Assembly: GCA_963777285.1 (NCBI GenBank)
Contig: CAVZPR010000002.1
Span: forward strand, 992,001-1,056,000
Origin: JAFARE01 sp963777285
Lineage (GTDB): Bacteria; Chloroflexota; Dormibacteria; Aeolococcales; Aeolococcaceae
Direction of reading: 5' to 3'
DNA length: 64,000 nucleotides
The notes below the pieces were generated by a model. The model saw nothing but the letters and a program-made list of their open reading frames with translations. It was not told the DNA's origin and made no database searches. The translations under genes and the position numbers were made by a program. This document shows positions 15,579 to 23,772 of the stretch, in pieces. Position 1 is the stretch's first letter; every line of letters starts with the position of its first letter.

Positions 15579-16262
15579 ATGATGGATCGAGCTCCACCAT
15601 ATGAGGCGACAGGAAGGACCCGGCAGAAGGAACGCACCCGCAGCGCGTTGATCGCGGCCGCTCGCGACCTGGTCGCCCATGGGGTGACGCCGGTGACCGT
15701 CGAGGACGCGGCCGCGGCGGCGGGGATCTCACGCACGACGGCCTACCGCTACTTCTCCAATCAGCGAGCCTTGCTGGTCGCCGCGCATCCTGAAACCAGT
15801 GCGCTATCACTGCTCCCGCCGGACGCGCCCGACGACGCGGGCGCCCGCCTCGAGCTGGTCATCGAGGCGTTCACCCGCCTCGTTGCCGACACTGAACCCC
15901 AGCAGCGAACCATGCTGCGGCTCTCGCTCGAACCGGGCGCATCCGAGCACACACCCGGACTGCTTCGGCAAGGTCGAGCTATCCGTTGGATCGACGACGC
16001 GCTGTCACCCTTGCGCAGCCGGATCCCCGCGCACGAACTCCGCCGGCTGGGCCTCGCGATACGTAGCGCCACAGGCATTGAGGCGCGCGTGTGGCTGACT
16101 GACGTCGCAGGTCTCTCCAGCGAGGACGCCATGGAGGTCATGCGCTGGTCCGCGCGAGCCATGTACAGCACGGCGCTGACCGAACCCGTGAGCAAACGGA
16201 AGCTCGACGACAGAAGCGGACCCCACTCGAGGCGACGCCCGCCGGCGAGGGGCTCTCCATAA
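15579..16262 (+). CDS. TetR/AcrR-family transcriptional regulator
   Basis: A 227-residue protein. The N-terminal TetR helix-turn-helix is clear (RTRSALIAAARDLVAHGV, TVEDAAAAAGISRTTAYRYF). The C-terminal all-helical ligand domain (about 70-200) is not assignable to a ligand class, and the last 20 residues are Arg/Pro-rich. Two adjacent ATGs (15579, 15582) are possible starts, with no strong ribosome site. It probably represses itself and the divergent lipoprotein gene through the 15545-15560 palindrome. Confidence 0.85.
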   Translation: MMDRAPPYEATGRTRQKERTRSALIAAARDLVAHGVTPVTVEDAAAAAGISRTTAYRYFSNQRALLVAAHPETSALSLLPPDAPDDAGARLELVIEAFTRLVADTEPQQRTMLRLSLEPGASEHTPGLLRQGRAIRWIDDALSPLRSRIPAHELRRLGLAIRSATGIEARVWLTDVAGLSSEDAMEVMRWSARAMYSTALTEPVSKRKLDDRSGPHSRRRPPARGSP

Positions 16263-16395
16263 CTGCGGCGCTAATGCGAGTCCTCGCGAATCTTTCACTT
16301 CCGTCCCGCCGCCGGCCCGGACGGCGTGTAGTGCGTTGTCGCGGCGTCAGCTGCGCAGCGTGGCCCCGGCATGGACCGCCGAGAACCGAATCCGT

Positions 16396-16448
16396 GGCCC
16401 CTCGACAGTTCCGAAAGGGTTTGCATTGTGTGAAGGAAGGCCAGCCAA
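16396..16448 (+). repeat. 53-bp direct repeat, left copy flanking the Imm5-like gene
   Basis: Aligns with 17120-17172: GG(C/G)CCCTC at the start, AAAGGGTTTGCATTGTG against AAAAGGTTCGCACTGTG in the middle, and GGCCAGCCAA at the end. Same orientation, about 724 bp apart, bracketing the gene at 16491-17078. The final CCAGCCA also ends the tRNA-like repeats. Confidence 0.5.
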
Positions 16449-16490
16449 GTTCCGCGTTCTGTACGGTGGGCAAAATGGAAGCGTCGGCTG

Positions 16491-17078
16491 CTAACTGAAC
16501 ACCGACCAGCAGATGTCGTTCCGCATTCGCTGATCGTCCAGGACTAGCTCGCGGATCCCGTGGGGGAGGTGCTCCCGTTGCCACCGGCACTCCAGCTGGC
16601 CGCAGTTCTCGCCCGCGCCCGCAGGGGCGGCTGCACGTGCGGCCTTGATGGCGTAGGCGGCAGCACCGAGCTCGTGCGCGGCGACGTGCGCCACCGCTGC
16701 CGCCTGGCCGGCAGCATATGCGGCGTGCCGAGCGGCTCCCCCCAACTCTCTTGCCGCAGCCATGGCATGGCCACCCGCCGCGCGGGACTGAGACATCCTG
16801 ATATCGCCGCGCGCCCATGCCCGAATCTGCTCGATCGCCTGCCGCGGCCGCGGGTCTGAAGGCTGTGCCAACTCGAAGAGGTGCAGAACATGCTCTGCGC
16901 ACGCGGCCGCCCACAAAGCCAGGAGCCGATGGTCGGAGTCCGTGAGCGTCCCCCCGCGGCGAATGGTGATGAAGCGCGGATCGCGGTCCTTGGGGAGAAT
17001 CACAGTTGCATCGCTCCTGTCTGCATCAGCCACTAACCCCCGTCGGCTCTCGTCTCGCTCCGGGCCTTTGTTTGCCAT
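16491..17078 (-). CDS. Imm5-like putative immunity protein
   Basis: A 195-residue protein matching the Imm-5-like family as I remember it: DPRFITIRRGGTLTDSDHRL, LALWAAACAEHVLHLFEL, an Ala-rich helical core with regularly spaced His residues, and the C-terminal signature LPHGIRELVLDDQRMRNDIC followed by WSVF. Family members are labelled putative immunity proteins because of polymorphic-toxin contexts, but no toxin gene is next to this one. The start is uncertain: ATG 17078 has no ribosome site, and GTG 17033 has a nearby GGGGG. The gene is bracketed by 53-bp direct repeats, hinting at a mobile cassette. Confidence 0.7.
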   Translation of the reverse strand: MANKGPERDESRRGLVADADRSDATVILPKDRDPRFITIRRGGTLTDSDHRLLALWAAACAEHVLHLFELAQPSDPRPRQAIEQIRAWARGDIRMSQSRAAGGHAMAAARELGGAARHAAYAAGQAAAVAHVAAHELGAAAYAIKAARAAAPAGAGENCGQLECRWQREHLPHGIRELVLDDQRMRNDICWSVFS

Positions 17079-17119
17079 CGCGCGCGATTCGGGCGTTCAA
17101 CGCGCTGAGCCCGACCGCA

Positions 17120-17172
17120 GGGCCCTCTACGACTGGCAAAAGGTTCGCACTGTGCAAGGTCAGGCCAGCCAA
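17120..17172 (+). repeat. 53-bp direct repeat, right copy flanking the Imm5-like gene
   Basis: Partner of 16396-16448, conserved mainly in GGTTCGCACTGTG and GGCCAGCCAA. It lies in the 188-bp spacer between the Imm5-like gene start and the MBL gene stop, where no gene was seen. Confidence 0.5.
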
Positions 17173-17266
17173 TCGAAACTGACGAAGCTCGTTGACACTT
17201 GGGATCCCAGCTCGACGGGAAGCTCCAGTGATCGGGAGAGGGATCAGCCGGATGGCAACGTGGCAC

Positions 17267-18229
17267 TCACTCCGCCGCCGCAAAACGAAAGAGCGTGCCA
17301 ACCGAGGGCTGCACAAATGCATCGGGCAGTGAACGGGCGAGCTCGTGGACGGCTCGCCAGCCCGTGCAGTGGCATGGCACAAGCGTCCCCACCTCCATGG
17401 AGGCGACCTCGCGAATAGTGATCGGGATGATCGGCTCGAAGAGGCCGCCGGTCAGGTGAAAGCCGCCGATGAAGGCCGCGATCCGCTGCTCCCCGGTCAG
17501 CCGTTTCGCGTTGCGGAGCACATTCACCGCGCCGGCGTGAGAGCAGCTGGAAATGACGACCAGGCCCCGGCCGCGGACGTTGACCACGATGTTCTGGTCA
17601 TCCCAGATCATCGGATCGGGCGCCCAGCCTCCGTCGCCGGTGCGGGCCAGCTGCAGCGGGAAGCCCTTCTCGAAATCGGTGGTGCGCTCAACTTGGCCGG
17701 ACACCAACGCGGCACCATCGATGAGTAGGGTCGGACCCTTCTCCTCCACCACGGTGAGGCCCTCGCGTTCGATGTCGTTGAGGCTGGGTGGCGGCAAGCG
17801 AATCTCCGCCCCGGTGGGAAACGCGATCTTGCGCTCCTTCCAGGCATCCGGGTGGATGACAAAAGGCATCGCCATCCGACCATGTCGCCGCAAGAGCCCG
17901 GCCAGGCCACCGTGGTGATCGACGTGACCGTGCGAGATGACGATCGCGCGAAGATCGCCGGTCTTCACCTGCAGAACGTCCAGGTTGCGGGTCAAGGCGC
18001 CCGCCGACAAACCCGCGTCGTAGAGGATCGACTCGCGCTTGCCGTTCCGCTCCACCGTGATCAGTGCCGAGAAACCGTGCTCAGCAAGCAGGTTGTCGTG
18101 CTCGGCCCAGTCGTACGCCAGCGGGAAACGTCGCACATCGTGCTGACCGGCCATGAGGATGTCGAGGAATAGATCCATGACCAGCGTGATCTCGACGGAA
18201 TCGACGGGGAGGAGTCCGATGCCGTGCAT
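17267..18229 (-). CDS. MBL-fold metallo-hydrolase
   Basis: A 320-residue metallo-beta-lactamase-fold protein with the metal motif SHGHVDHHGG (HxHxDH), downstream ligands around VVISSCSHAGAVNVL, and a C-terminal PCHCTGWRA. Domain order and length resemble the subgroup annotated as 7,8-dihydropterin-6-yl-methyl-4-(beta-D-ribofuranosyl)aminobenzene-phosphate synthase-like hydrolases. The true substrate is unknown. The ATG at 18229 was chosen. A TTG at 18253 would extend it to 14 bp from the upstream decarboxylase stop. It is probably co-transcribed with the PLP enzyme upstream. Confidence 0.85.
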   Translation of the reverse strand: MHGIGLLPVDSVEITLVMDLFLDILMAGQHDVRRFPLAYDWAEHDNLLAEHGFSALITVERNGKRESILYDAGLSAGALTRNLDVLQVKTGDLRAIVISHGHVDHHGGLAGLLRRHGRMAMPFVIHPDAWKERKIAFPTGAEIRLPPPSLNDIEREGLTVVEEKGPTLLIDGAALVSGQVERTTDFEKGFPLQLARTGDGGWAPDPMIWDDQNIVVNVRGRGLVVISSCSHAGAVNVLRNAKRLTGEQRIAAFIGGFHLTGGLFEPIIPITIREVASMEVGTLVPCHCTGWRAVHELARSLPDAFVQPSVGTLFRFAAAE

Positions 18230-18267
18230 GCCGGCCGACTGATCGGGTGTCAACGTCGGTGGAGGCT

Positions 18268-19659
18268 CTACACGGCGACGGCGGCGGCGGCATTGCGAAC
18301 CGCTTCCACGGATCGCTGCACATCCGTCTCATCCGTCGACCAGTTGCTCACCGACACGCGCAGCACTTCCTGGTCGTGCCATCGCGAACCCGACATCCAC
18401 ACGGTGCCGTCGGCGATGAGACGAGCCACGACGTCCCGGGTGCGTTCGTCATCGCCAAAGCTGACGCAGACCTGCGTGTAGTCGACGTGGTTGAGCACGT
18501 GCGCGCCGTCGATGGTCGCGATGCCCTCGGCCAGAGCCTGAGCGTGACGCACGAGTCGCTCCACCAGGTCGGCAACGCCGGCGCGTCCCAATGAGCGCAG
18601 CGTCGCCCAGACCGGAACCCCTCGCGCGCGACGCGAGAATTCCGGCACCTTCTCCAGCGGGTCGCCGGGGCCGGAATCGTCGGTAATCAAGTAGCTGGCC
18701 TGCGCGCCGAGCGCAGAGCGCAGCGCGACCCGGTCGGTGACGATCGCGATGCCGCAGTCATAGGGAACGTTGAGCGTCTTGTGCGCATCGGTGCCCCACG
18801 AATCGGCCGCCGCGATCCCGTCGACCAGATGTCGCAGCTTCGGTGACGCGGCCGCCCACAGGCCGAAGGCGCCGTCCACGTGCACCCAGGCACCGTGACG
18901 GTGCGCGATGTCGATCGCATCCACCATCGGATCGAAAGCTCCCGAGTGCACGTTGCCGGCCTGCAGGCAGACGATCAGCGGGGCACCGGGATCGACAGTG
19001 CGCAGCGCCTCCTCGAGAGAATCAGCTCGGATGCGGCCCTGGTCGTCGGCTGCGACGGTCTGCGGCTCGCCAAGGCCCAGATAACGCAGCGCGAGGTCGA
19101 TCGTTTCGTGCCGCTCTGCGCCGGCGAGGATGCGAATGCGAGGCGATTCGCTGAGGCCGTCGCGGCGCAGATTCCAGCCGACGCGAGCCAACACTGCGGA
19201 GCGTCCAGCGGCGAGACATGTGAAGTTGGCCATCGTGGCACCGGTGACGAAGCCGACGTCGGCGGCCGGCAGACCGAGCAGATCCAGCAGCCAGGCGCCC
19301 GCGACCTCTTCGAGCGCGGCCGTGGCCGGCGTGGCGTAGCGCAGGCCGGTGTTCTGGTCCCAAGCACTCACCAGCCAGTCGGCCGCCAGGGCGACGGGCA
19401 ACGTGCCGCCGATCACCCAGCCATAGAATCGGCCGGACTGCATCGCCATGAGGCCCGGCTCGGCGTGGGCACTGAGAAGATCGACGACGTCCTCTGGCGG
19501 AGTCGGTGCTTCGGGCAACGTGCCTCCAAATGAGGACACCAGCGCGTCCGCGCCGGCACGCGGCCCGACCCGCCGCTCGCCGACCGTCGCGAGCCATGCT
19601 TCGGCGTGCTTCTGGGCGTGGGCCAGCACCGAGCTGTACGCCTCACCTCGAATCGACAT
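18268..19659 (-). CDS. PLP-dependent group II decarboxylase/aminotransferase
   Basis: A 463-residue fold-type I PLP enzyme of the aromatic-L-amino-acid/glutamate decarboxylase group. GFVTGATMANFTCLAAGR contacts the cofactor phosphate, WVHVDGAFGLWAAAS carries the PLP aspartate, and the Schiff-base lysine is near residue 294 in GTDAHKTLNVPYDCG. The ATG at 19659 follows GGAGGTG. The frame stays open far upstream but that part is Arg-rich non-coding sequence. The substrate cannot be read from sequence. It is probably transcribed with the MBL hydrolase 38 bp downstream. Confidence 0.88.
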   Translation of the reverse strand: MSIRGEAYSSVLAHAQKHAEAWLATVGERRVGPRAGADALVSSFGGTLPEAPTPPEDVVDLLSAHAEPGLMAMQSGRFYGWVIGGTLPVALAADWLVSAWDQNTGLRYATPATAALEEVAGAWLLDLLGLPAADVGFVTGATMANFTCLAAGRSAVLARVGWNLRRDGLSESPRIRILAGAERHETIDLALRYLGLGEPQTVAADDQGRIRADSLEEALRTVDPGAPLIVCLQAGNVHSGAFDPMVDAIDIAHRHGAWVHVDGAFGLWAAASPKLRHLVDGIAAADSWGTDAHKTLNVPYDCGIAIVTDRVALRSALGAQASYLITDDSGPGDPLEKVPEFSRRARGVPVWATLRSLGRAGVADLVERLVRHAQALAEGIATIDGAHVLNHVDYTQVCVSFGDDERTRDVVARLIADGTVWMSGSRWHDQEVLRVSVSNWSTDETDVQRSVEAVRNAAAAVAV

Positions 19660-19739
19660 GTCCCACCTCCAACCGGGTGTCGTGCCTCGGCGACCGGCAG
19701 CCGTCGCGCCCGCCCATTGTGCGTGGATCGCAGTTGGAT

Positions 19740-20168
19740 TCAGGAGCTGACGCGGACGCGGCGCAGCGTCGGGATGAGCACGGCGCCGGCGGCCAGATGC
19801 ATGAGCACGAGGGTGATCCGCGCTGACATCGTCGTGCCGGCGCTGAGCGGAAGGCTCAGGGAAACGACCAGGACGACGATCGCGATGACGGTCCAGATGC
19901 CCCGCGCCCGTGGGGTGCGGCGCTCGAGCAGCGCGAGCACACCCCAGCCGAGCAGCGACGCCATCAGGCTTGCGCCGACGACAAGGCCGAGGCCGACGGT
20001 CTCCGGAACACCGTCTCCGAAGCGGACCAGCAACTGCACGCCCAGTGCCGGCACCGCGATGGTCCAGACGGCGAGGGCAGCGGCGCACGCTCCGGCGACG
20101 CCGAGCATGCGGGTCAGCCGTAGTCCAGCGGGGTTGGTCGGGGCGTATCCGAGGGCGGTGGCGGACAT
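19740..20168 (-). CDS. DUF6069-like four-helix membrane protein
   Basis: A 142-residue protein with four hydrophobic segments (about 18-40, 55-80, 90-112 and 115-135) and a charged C-terminus. It resembles small DUF6069-type membrane proteins of unknown function. The ATG at 20168 is preceded by AAGGAG. It is divergent from a MarR-type gene over a long palindrome, so it is probably the regulator's target. Confidence 0.7.
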   Translation of the reverse strand: MSATALGYAPTNPAGLRLTRMLGVAGACAAALAVWTIAVPALGVQLLVRFGDGVPETVGLGLVVGASLMASLLGWGVLALLERRTPRARGIWTVIAIVVLVVSLSLPLSAGTTMSARITLVLMHLAAGAVLIPTLRRVRVSS

Positions 20169-20223
20169 CGCGGCTCTCCTTGCGTCCTGCCGAGCTCCGG
20201 GAGGAGCTGGCGAGGTACACTTG

Positions 20224-20252
20224 CTTAGGCAGCGAAATATTAGTCGCCTAAG
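20224..20252. promoter_or_regulatory. Putative MarR operator (CTTAGGC...GCCTAAG palindrome)
   Basis: A 29-bp imperfect palindrome with perfect outer 7-bp arms (20224-20230 and 20246-20252) and an AT-rich centre (AAATATT). It sits between the divergent DUF6069-like and MarR-type genes, just ahead of the GGAGGT ribosome site. MarR dimers bind palindromes of about this size. The role is inferred. Confidence 0.6.
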
Positions 20253-20274
20253 TATCTGGAGGTCAAGGGGGCAC

Positions 20275-20758
20275 ATGAACTTCGCCGAGGCGGACGCGCT
20301 CAACGAGGCAATCCGCGCCGTCGGCATCAGGCACCGCGCGCTCGCGATCGCCGCACTCGAGCCGCTCGGCATCCATCCGGGCCACAAGCTGCTGCTGCTC
20401 GAGCTCGAGTTCGGCAGGTCCGCGCACGCAGGCGCAGCTGGCCACAGCAAGTGGGTATGAGCCACCGACCATCACGATGAGCGTCCGCCAGCTCGAAGAT
20501 GCCGGGTTCGTCACCCGACGTCCGTCACCGACCGACGGACGGGCGACGATCGTCGAGCTGACCGAGAGGGGACGTGCGCTGCTGCCGAGGTTGAAGCGCG
20601 CCTGGCGGGAGGTGGGTGAGCGGACAGTCGCCGGTCTCAGCACGACCGACCCGAACACGTTGACCGATGTGCTGGCCGAGCTGGCTTCGAGTCTGGACGC
20701 CGGTGGGTCAATGGGGCCGGATGTGCCGCGCTACATCGCGAGGTCCCGAACGCCCTGA
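20275..20758 (+). pseudogene. MarR-family regulator gene interrupted by a +1 frameshift
   Basis: The first frame encodes MNFAEADALNEAIRAVGIRH to about LLLLELEFGRS and then hits a stop at 20458-20460. The next frame continues RTQAQLATASGYEPPTITMS, VRQLEDAGFVTRRPSPTDGR and the rest of a MarR winged helix to 20758. Joined, the two make a normal MarR protein of about 160 residues, and removing one base near 20422-20427 restores the frame. The ATG at 20275 has GGAGGT upstream. Either the gene is inactive or the base is a sequencing error. Confidence 0.75.
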
Positions 20759-20760
20759 GC

Positions 20761-20779
20761 GGACCATCGCAAATGGTCC
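20761..20779 (+). terminator. Hairpin after the MarR-type gene
   Basis: Perfect 7-bp stem GGACCAT/ATGGTCC (20761-20767, 20773-20779) with loop CGCAA, starting 3 bp after the stop. No T tract follows, so termination is inferred from position. Confidence 0.45.
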
Positions 20780-20856
20780 GGTCTCATCAGGTCGGTTGGG
20801 CGGATGCCAGAGCGCCATGCTCGAGGAGCGATGCGGCGGTCCTCAACCCAAACTCC

Positions 20857-20883
20857 GACCGGCCGCGGCCGTTCCGGCCGGTC
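20857..20883 (-). terminator. Hairpin at the 3' end of the DHFR-like gene
   Basis: Perfect 8-bp stem GACCGGCC/GGCCGGTC (20857-20864, 20876-20883) with an 11-base loop, touching the stop codon of the leftward reductase gene. GC-rich and without a T tract. Confidence 0.4.
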
Positions 20884-21508
20884 ACATGTGTCCGTGGCGA
20901 ACGCGGCCGGCTGGTTCGTAGGTGCCGATGACGATACCGAGATCGGTCACGGTGAGATCGATAGGACGCATCGTCGCCGGGGGGATGCCGTCGTTGAACA
21001 AGCGCCGACCCGAGCCGAGCACCAGCGGAAACGTCATCAGGCGGAAGCGGTCGACGAGATTGTGCTGCAACAGCGTCTGGAGCAGTTTGCCGCTTCCCCA
21101 GATCTGCAGCTCGTCGCCGGTTTCGTCCTTCAGCTTCCGCACCGCCGCGACGACGTCGCCGGTCACGAGACGAGCGGTGTCAGGGTGCTCGCCGCGCCAT
21201 GTGGCGTCGGCCTCGCTGAGCGAGGTCGACACGACGTACTTGGGCAGCGAGTTGATCGCCGTGGCGATGGCGTTGGCGGGGTCAATCTGATCAGGCCAGT
21301 AACCGCGGAAGACGTCGAATGTTCTGCGACCGAACAGAAACGCGCTGGCGTGACGGTTGAGTTCGGTGACGAACTCGCCGACGGCCGGGTCGGGGAACGG
21401 GGCCTGCCAGCCGCCATGCGTGAAGGCGTCGCTGGGATCTTCCTCAGGTCCGCCGGGGGCCTGCATCACGCCGTCGAGGGTCAGGAACGTCTGGACGGTG
21501 AGCTTCAT
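20882..21508 (-). CDS. Dihydrofolate reductase-family (RibD C-terminal-like) protein
   Basis: A 208-residue protein with the RibD-C/DHFR-like fold: MKLTVQTFLTLDGVMQAPGG at the start, FLFGRRTFDVFRGYWP, the dinucleotide-binding LQIWGSGKLLQTLL, and FPLVLGSGRRLFNDG near the C-terminus. These proteins are NADPH-dependent reductase relatives, and most have no known substrate. The gene stands 14 bp before the SnoaL-like gene stop, so a two-gene transcript starting at the SnoaL-like gene is likely. Confidence 0.85.
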   Translation of the reverse strand: MKLTVQTFLTLDGVMQAPGGPEEDPSDAFTHGGWQAPFPDPAVGEFVTELNRHASAFLFGRRTFDVFRGYWPDQIDPANAIATAINSLPKYVVSTSLSEADATWRGEHPDTARLVTGDVVAAVRKLKDETGDELQIWGSGKLLQTLLQHNLVDRFRLMTFPLVLGSGRRLFNDGIPPATMRPIDLTVTDLGIVIGTYEPAGRVRHGHM

Positions 21509-21522
21509 GTCAATGACCTCGG

Positions 21523-21876
21523 TCAGTTCGGATCACGGCCGAAGTAACAATCGATGCGGAGGATGAGGTCGTCTCTGAACTCCACATGGTCGACGCAGAC
21601 AAAAGGAGTCCCTTCGCGCACGTGGCCCCAGTAGCGGACGAGGGCGTACTCGGAATCCGTGCACACGTCGAGGAGATCGAATTTGGTGATGCGTTCGTGC
21701 TGCGGCCAGCAGCGCTGGAAGTACTTGGCTAGGCCGATGCTGTCGTCCTCCGGCTCCGGGCTGCTGAAGGTGAACTCCTGGTGCAGCACGGATTCGATCG
21801 CGCCGCGGTCGTCCGTCTCGTAAGCCTGGTAGTAGCGCCGAAGCAGCGCCACCCGGCTTTCGGGTCCCGTGATCAC
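21523..21876 (-). CDS. SnoaL-like/NTF2-fold protein
   Basis: A 117-residue protein of the NTF2/SnoaL-like fold: VALLRRYYQAYETDDRGAIE as the first helix, LHQEFTFSSPEPEDDSIG, and the beta-strand tail VDHVEFRDDLILRIDCYFGR. The GTG at 21876 was chosen because GGAGGG lies 6 bp upstream. A start at 21954 would almost touch the MFS gene. No function can be assigned. It probably forms an operon with the downstream reductase. Confidence 0.75.
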   Translation of the reverse strand: MITGPESRVALLRRYYQAYETDDRGAIESVLHQEFTFSSPEPEDDSIGLAKYFQRCWPQHERITKFDLLDVCTDSEYALVRYWGHVREGTPFVCVDHVEFRDDLILRIDCYFGRDPN

Positions 21877-21957
21877 GCTTGGCCCTCCGTTGTCTGCTGA
21901 GCGAGCGCGGTGGTTCGCCTGCTTGGCCAGACCTGAGCGCCGGGCGAAACTCATCGG

Positions 21958-23163
21958 TCACCGGGCCCGCAGGGATCCTCGCCACACGATGCCGCCGACA
22001 CCGGCGAGCGCCAGGGTCGCGGCGCCCGACACCGCGAGTGTGGTCGCGGCGCCGAGCGCCGCGACCAGCGGGCCGCCGACGGCCGTGCCCAGCGGAGACG
22101 CAAGAACCGTGAGCGCGCTTCGCGCGGCGAGCAGCGACGGCAAGTTCGCCGTTGTCGTGGCTGACTGAAACAGCGAGTACGTGAGTGGGATGAACGGCCC
22201 GTAGATCAGACCGCCGAGGGCAAAGCACACCACCGTTGCCGCAACCGGCGCGAAGGCGAATGGGACCAGGCACGCGCCCCAACCGGCCACGATCCCCAGC
22301 GTGATCCACCGGTCGTGGCGGGCGCGCAGCGCGCCGGTGATCAGCGAGGCGGTGAGCGCGCCCACCCCGAATGCGCTCCAATAGACGCCGAGCAGACCGG
22401 CGTGCGCATGCACGTCATCGGAGACGTACACCGGGAGCGCGTCTTCGACCGGGCCGTACAGGAAGAAAAACAACCACGTGAGCACGATCAGGCTGACCAG
22501 GCCGCGCTGTCTGAGAATGCGAAAGCCCGACTGCACTTCGGATGCACCCGCCTCCTCGCTCGGGGTCGCGCGCCCCGGGATGCGAATCGCCTGAAGCCCC
22601 AGGAAAGCGAACGATGCTGCGTCCATCCCGATCAGCCATCCGGCTCCGATCTGCGTGAAGAGAAGGCCGGCAAGCGCCGGGCCCACGATCACCGCGGCAG
22701 ATTGCTGGGCGCTGGCCAGGGAATTGGCCGCGAGCCGGCCCTCCGCGCCGCCCACCTGGGCCAGCAGCGTGTACTCCCCGGCGATGCCCCAAGCACTCAT
22801 CGCAGACGATCCGCAGAGCAGCGCCACGTACGCGACGGGGGAGAGCGCGCCGAGGGCAGCCAGCAGCGCGATTGCCCCGAGAAGTCCGGCCCGCAGCACG
22901 CAGTTGGTCAACACGAGGACGCGCGCCGGTCGTCTCGTCAGCAGCCTTCTGAGGGTGAGCGCCCCCACGGCTCCGGGCAGCGTGTACGCGGCGATGGCGA
23001 TGCCCACGTACACGCCGTGAGCTCCCTGCGGCGCCAGGCGCAACGCCAGCCACGGAACCGTGACCGCGCTCATCCCGTCACCCAAGGCGGAAACTCCCAT
23101 CCCCGCCAGGAGCCCGCGAGCAGCATGGTCAGAGAGCAACGTGCGATAGGCACGCGGAATCAC
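21958..23163 (-). CDS. MFS transporter, enterobactin-exporter-like (MFS_3) type
   Basis: A 401-residue transporter with about 12 hydrophobic segments. The N-terminal RTLLSDHAARGLLAGMGVSA and the central QSAAVIVGPALAGLLFTQIG resemble the EntS/MFS_3 group. The GTG at 23163 was chosen because a strong terminator hairpin (23210-23242) lies between it and the more distant GTG at 23247. The substrate is unknown. It is followed after 81 bp by the SnoaL-like gene. Confidence 0.8.
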   Translation of the reverse strand: MIPRAYRTLLSDHAARGLLAGMGVSALGDGMSAVTVPWLALRLAPQGAHGVYVGIAIAAYTLPGAVGALTLRRLLTRRPARVLVLTNCVLRAGLLGAIALLAALGALSPVAYVALLCGSSAMSAWGIAGEYTLLAQVGGAEGRLAANSLASAQQSAAVIVGPALAGLLFTQIGAGWLIGMDAASFAFLGLQAIRIPGRATPSEEAGASEVQSGFRILRQRGLVSLIVLTWLFFFLYGPVEDALPVYVSDDVHAHAGLLGVYWSAFGVGALTASLITGALRARHDRWITLGIVAGWGACLVPFAFAPVAATVVCFALGGLIYGPFIPLTYSLFQSATTTANLPSLLAARSALTVLASPLGTAVGGPLVAALGAATTLAVSGAATLALAGVGGIVWRGSLRAR

Positions 23164-23209
23164 CGAGCGACCGTAGAACCTCGAGCGACGTTGACGTCGC
23201 GACGCGAAA

Positions 23210-23242
23210 CGGCCGGCGCGGAGACGAGGTCCGCGCCGGCCG
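23210..23242 (-). terminator. Strong GC-rich hairpin after the VOC gene
   Basis: Perfect 12-bp stem CGGCCGGCGCGG/CCGCGCCGGCCG (23210-23221, 23231-23242) with a 9-base loop, 28 bp past the stop of the leftward VOC gene. It is followed by GTTTC on the minus strand. It separates the AraC-VOC unit from the MFS gene. Confidence 0.6.
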
Positions 23243-23269
23243 CTCACTGCCGCGGTCTGGGTTGAGCCG

Positions 23270-23725
23270 TCAGCCGGCGGTCGCCGCCGCCTGCTTGGCG
23301 CTGCCCCGTTCGGCGCCGTTCGCGGGCTGGAGGATGCGGATGTGATTGCCGAACGGGTCCCGGATCCCCATGTCGGTGCCGTAGAAGTGGTCCGTCGGCT
23401 CCTGGGTGACGTCAGTCACTCCGCGCGACTTCAGGGTCTCGTAGTAGGCGCGGCAGTCGTCGGTCTGGATTGCGATCGTGAAGCCCATCGCGCCCTTGGT
23501 GATCAGCTCGCGGAGCTGCGCCGCGGTGGCTTCGTCCTGGCCTGGCGGCCCGGGCTTCTCCAGATAGATCTCGACCACCGGGTCATCAGGAGCGCGCACC
23601 GTCAGCCAGCGGACGGGTCCCTGATTGATGTCGTTGCCGACTTCGAAGCCGAGCTTGTTGACGTAGAACTCGAGGGCCTCGTCCTGGTCGAGCACCTTGA
23701 TCGACGCGACGTTGATCCTGATCAT
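23270..23725 (-). CDS. VOC/glyoxalase-family protein
   Basis: A 151-residue vicinal-oxygen-chelate protein: INVASIKVLDQDEALEFYVN with the first beta-alpha unit, WLTVRAPDDPVVEIYLEKP, and the second unit ending in MGIRDPFGNHIRILQP. The ATG at 23725 follows GGAGA. Paired with an AraC-type gene 47 bp upstream on the same strand, a common arrangement in which the regulator and a VOC enzyme form a detoxification unit. No substrate can be inferred. Confidence 0.85.
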   Translation of the reverse strand: MIRINVASIKVLDQDEALEFYVNKLGFEVGNDINQGPVRWLTVRAPDDPVVEIYLEKPGPPGQDEATAAQLRELITKGAMGFTIAIQTDDCRAYYETLKSRGVTDVTQEPTDHFYGTDMGIRDPFGNHIRILQPANGAERGSAKQAAATAG

Positions 23726-23772
23726 CTTCTGCTTCTCCTCTGCACGTGGCGGCTGATGCGACGGCGCCCATG

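Noticed and set aside
16491..17078. A toxin-immunity locus.
   Set aside because: No toxin, secretion or Rhs/WHH/polymorphic toxin gene adjoins the Imm5-like gene, so only the immunity-like family label is kept.
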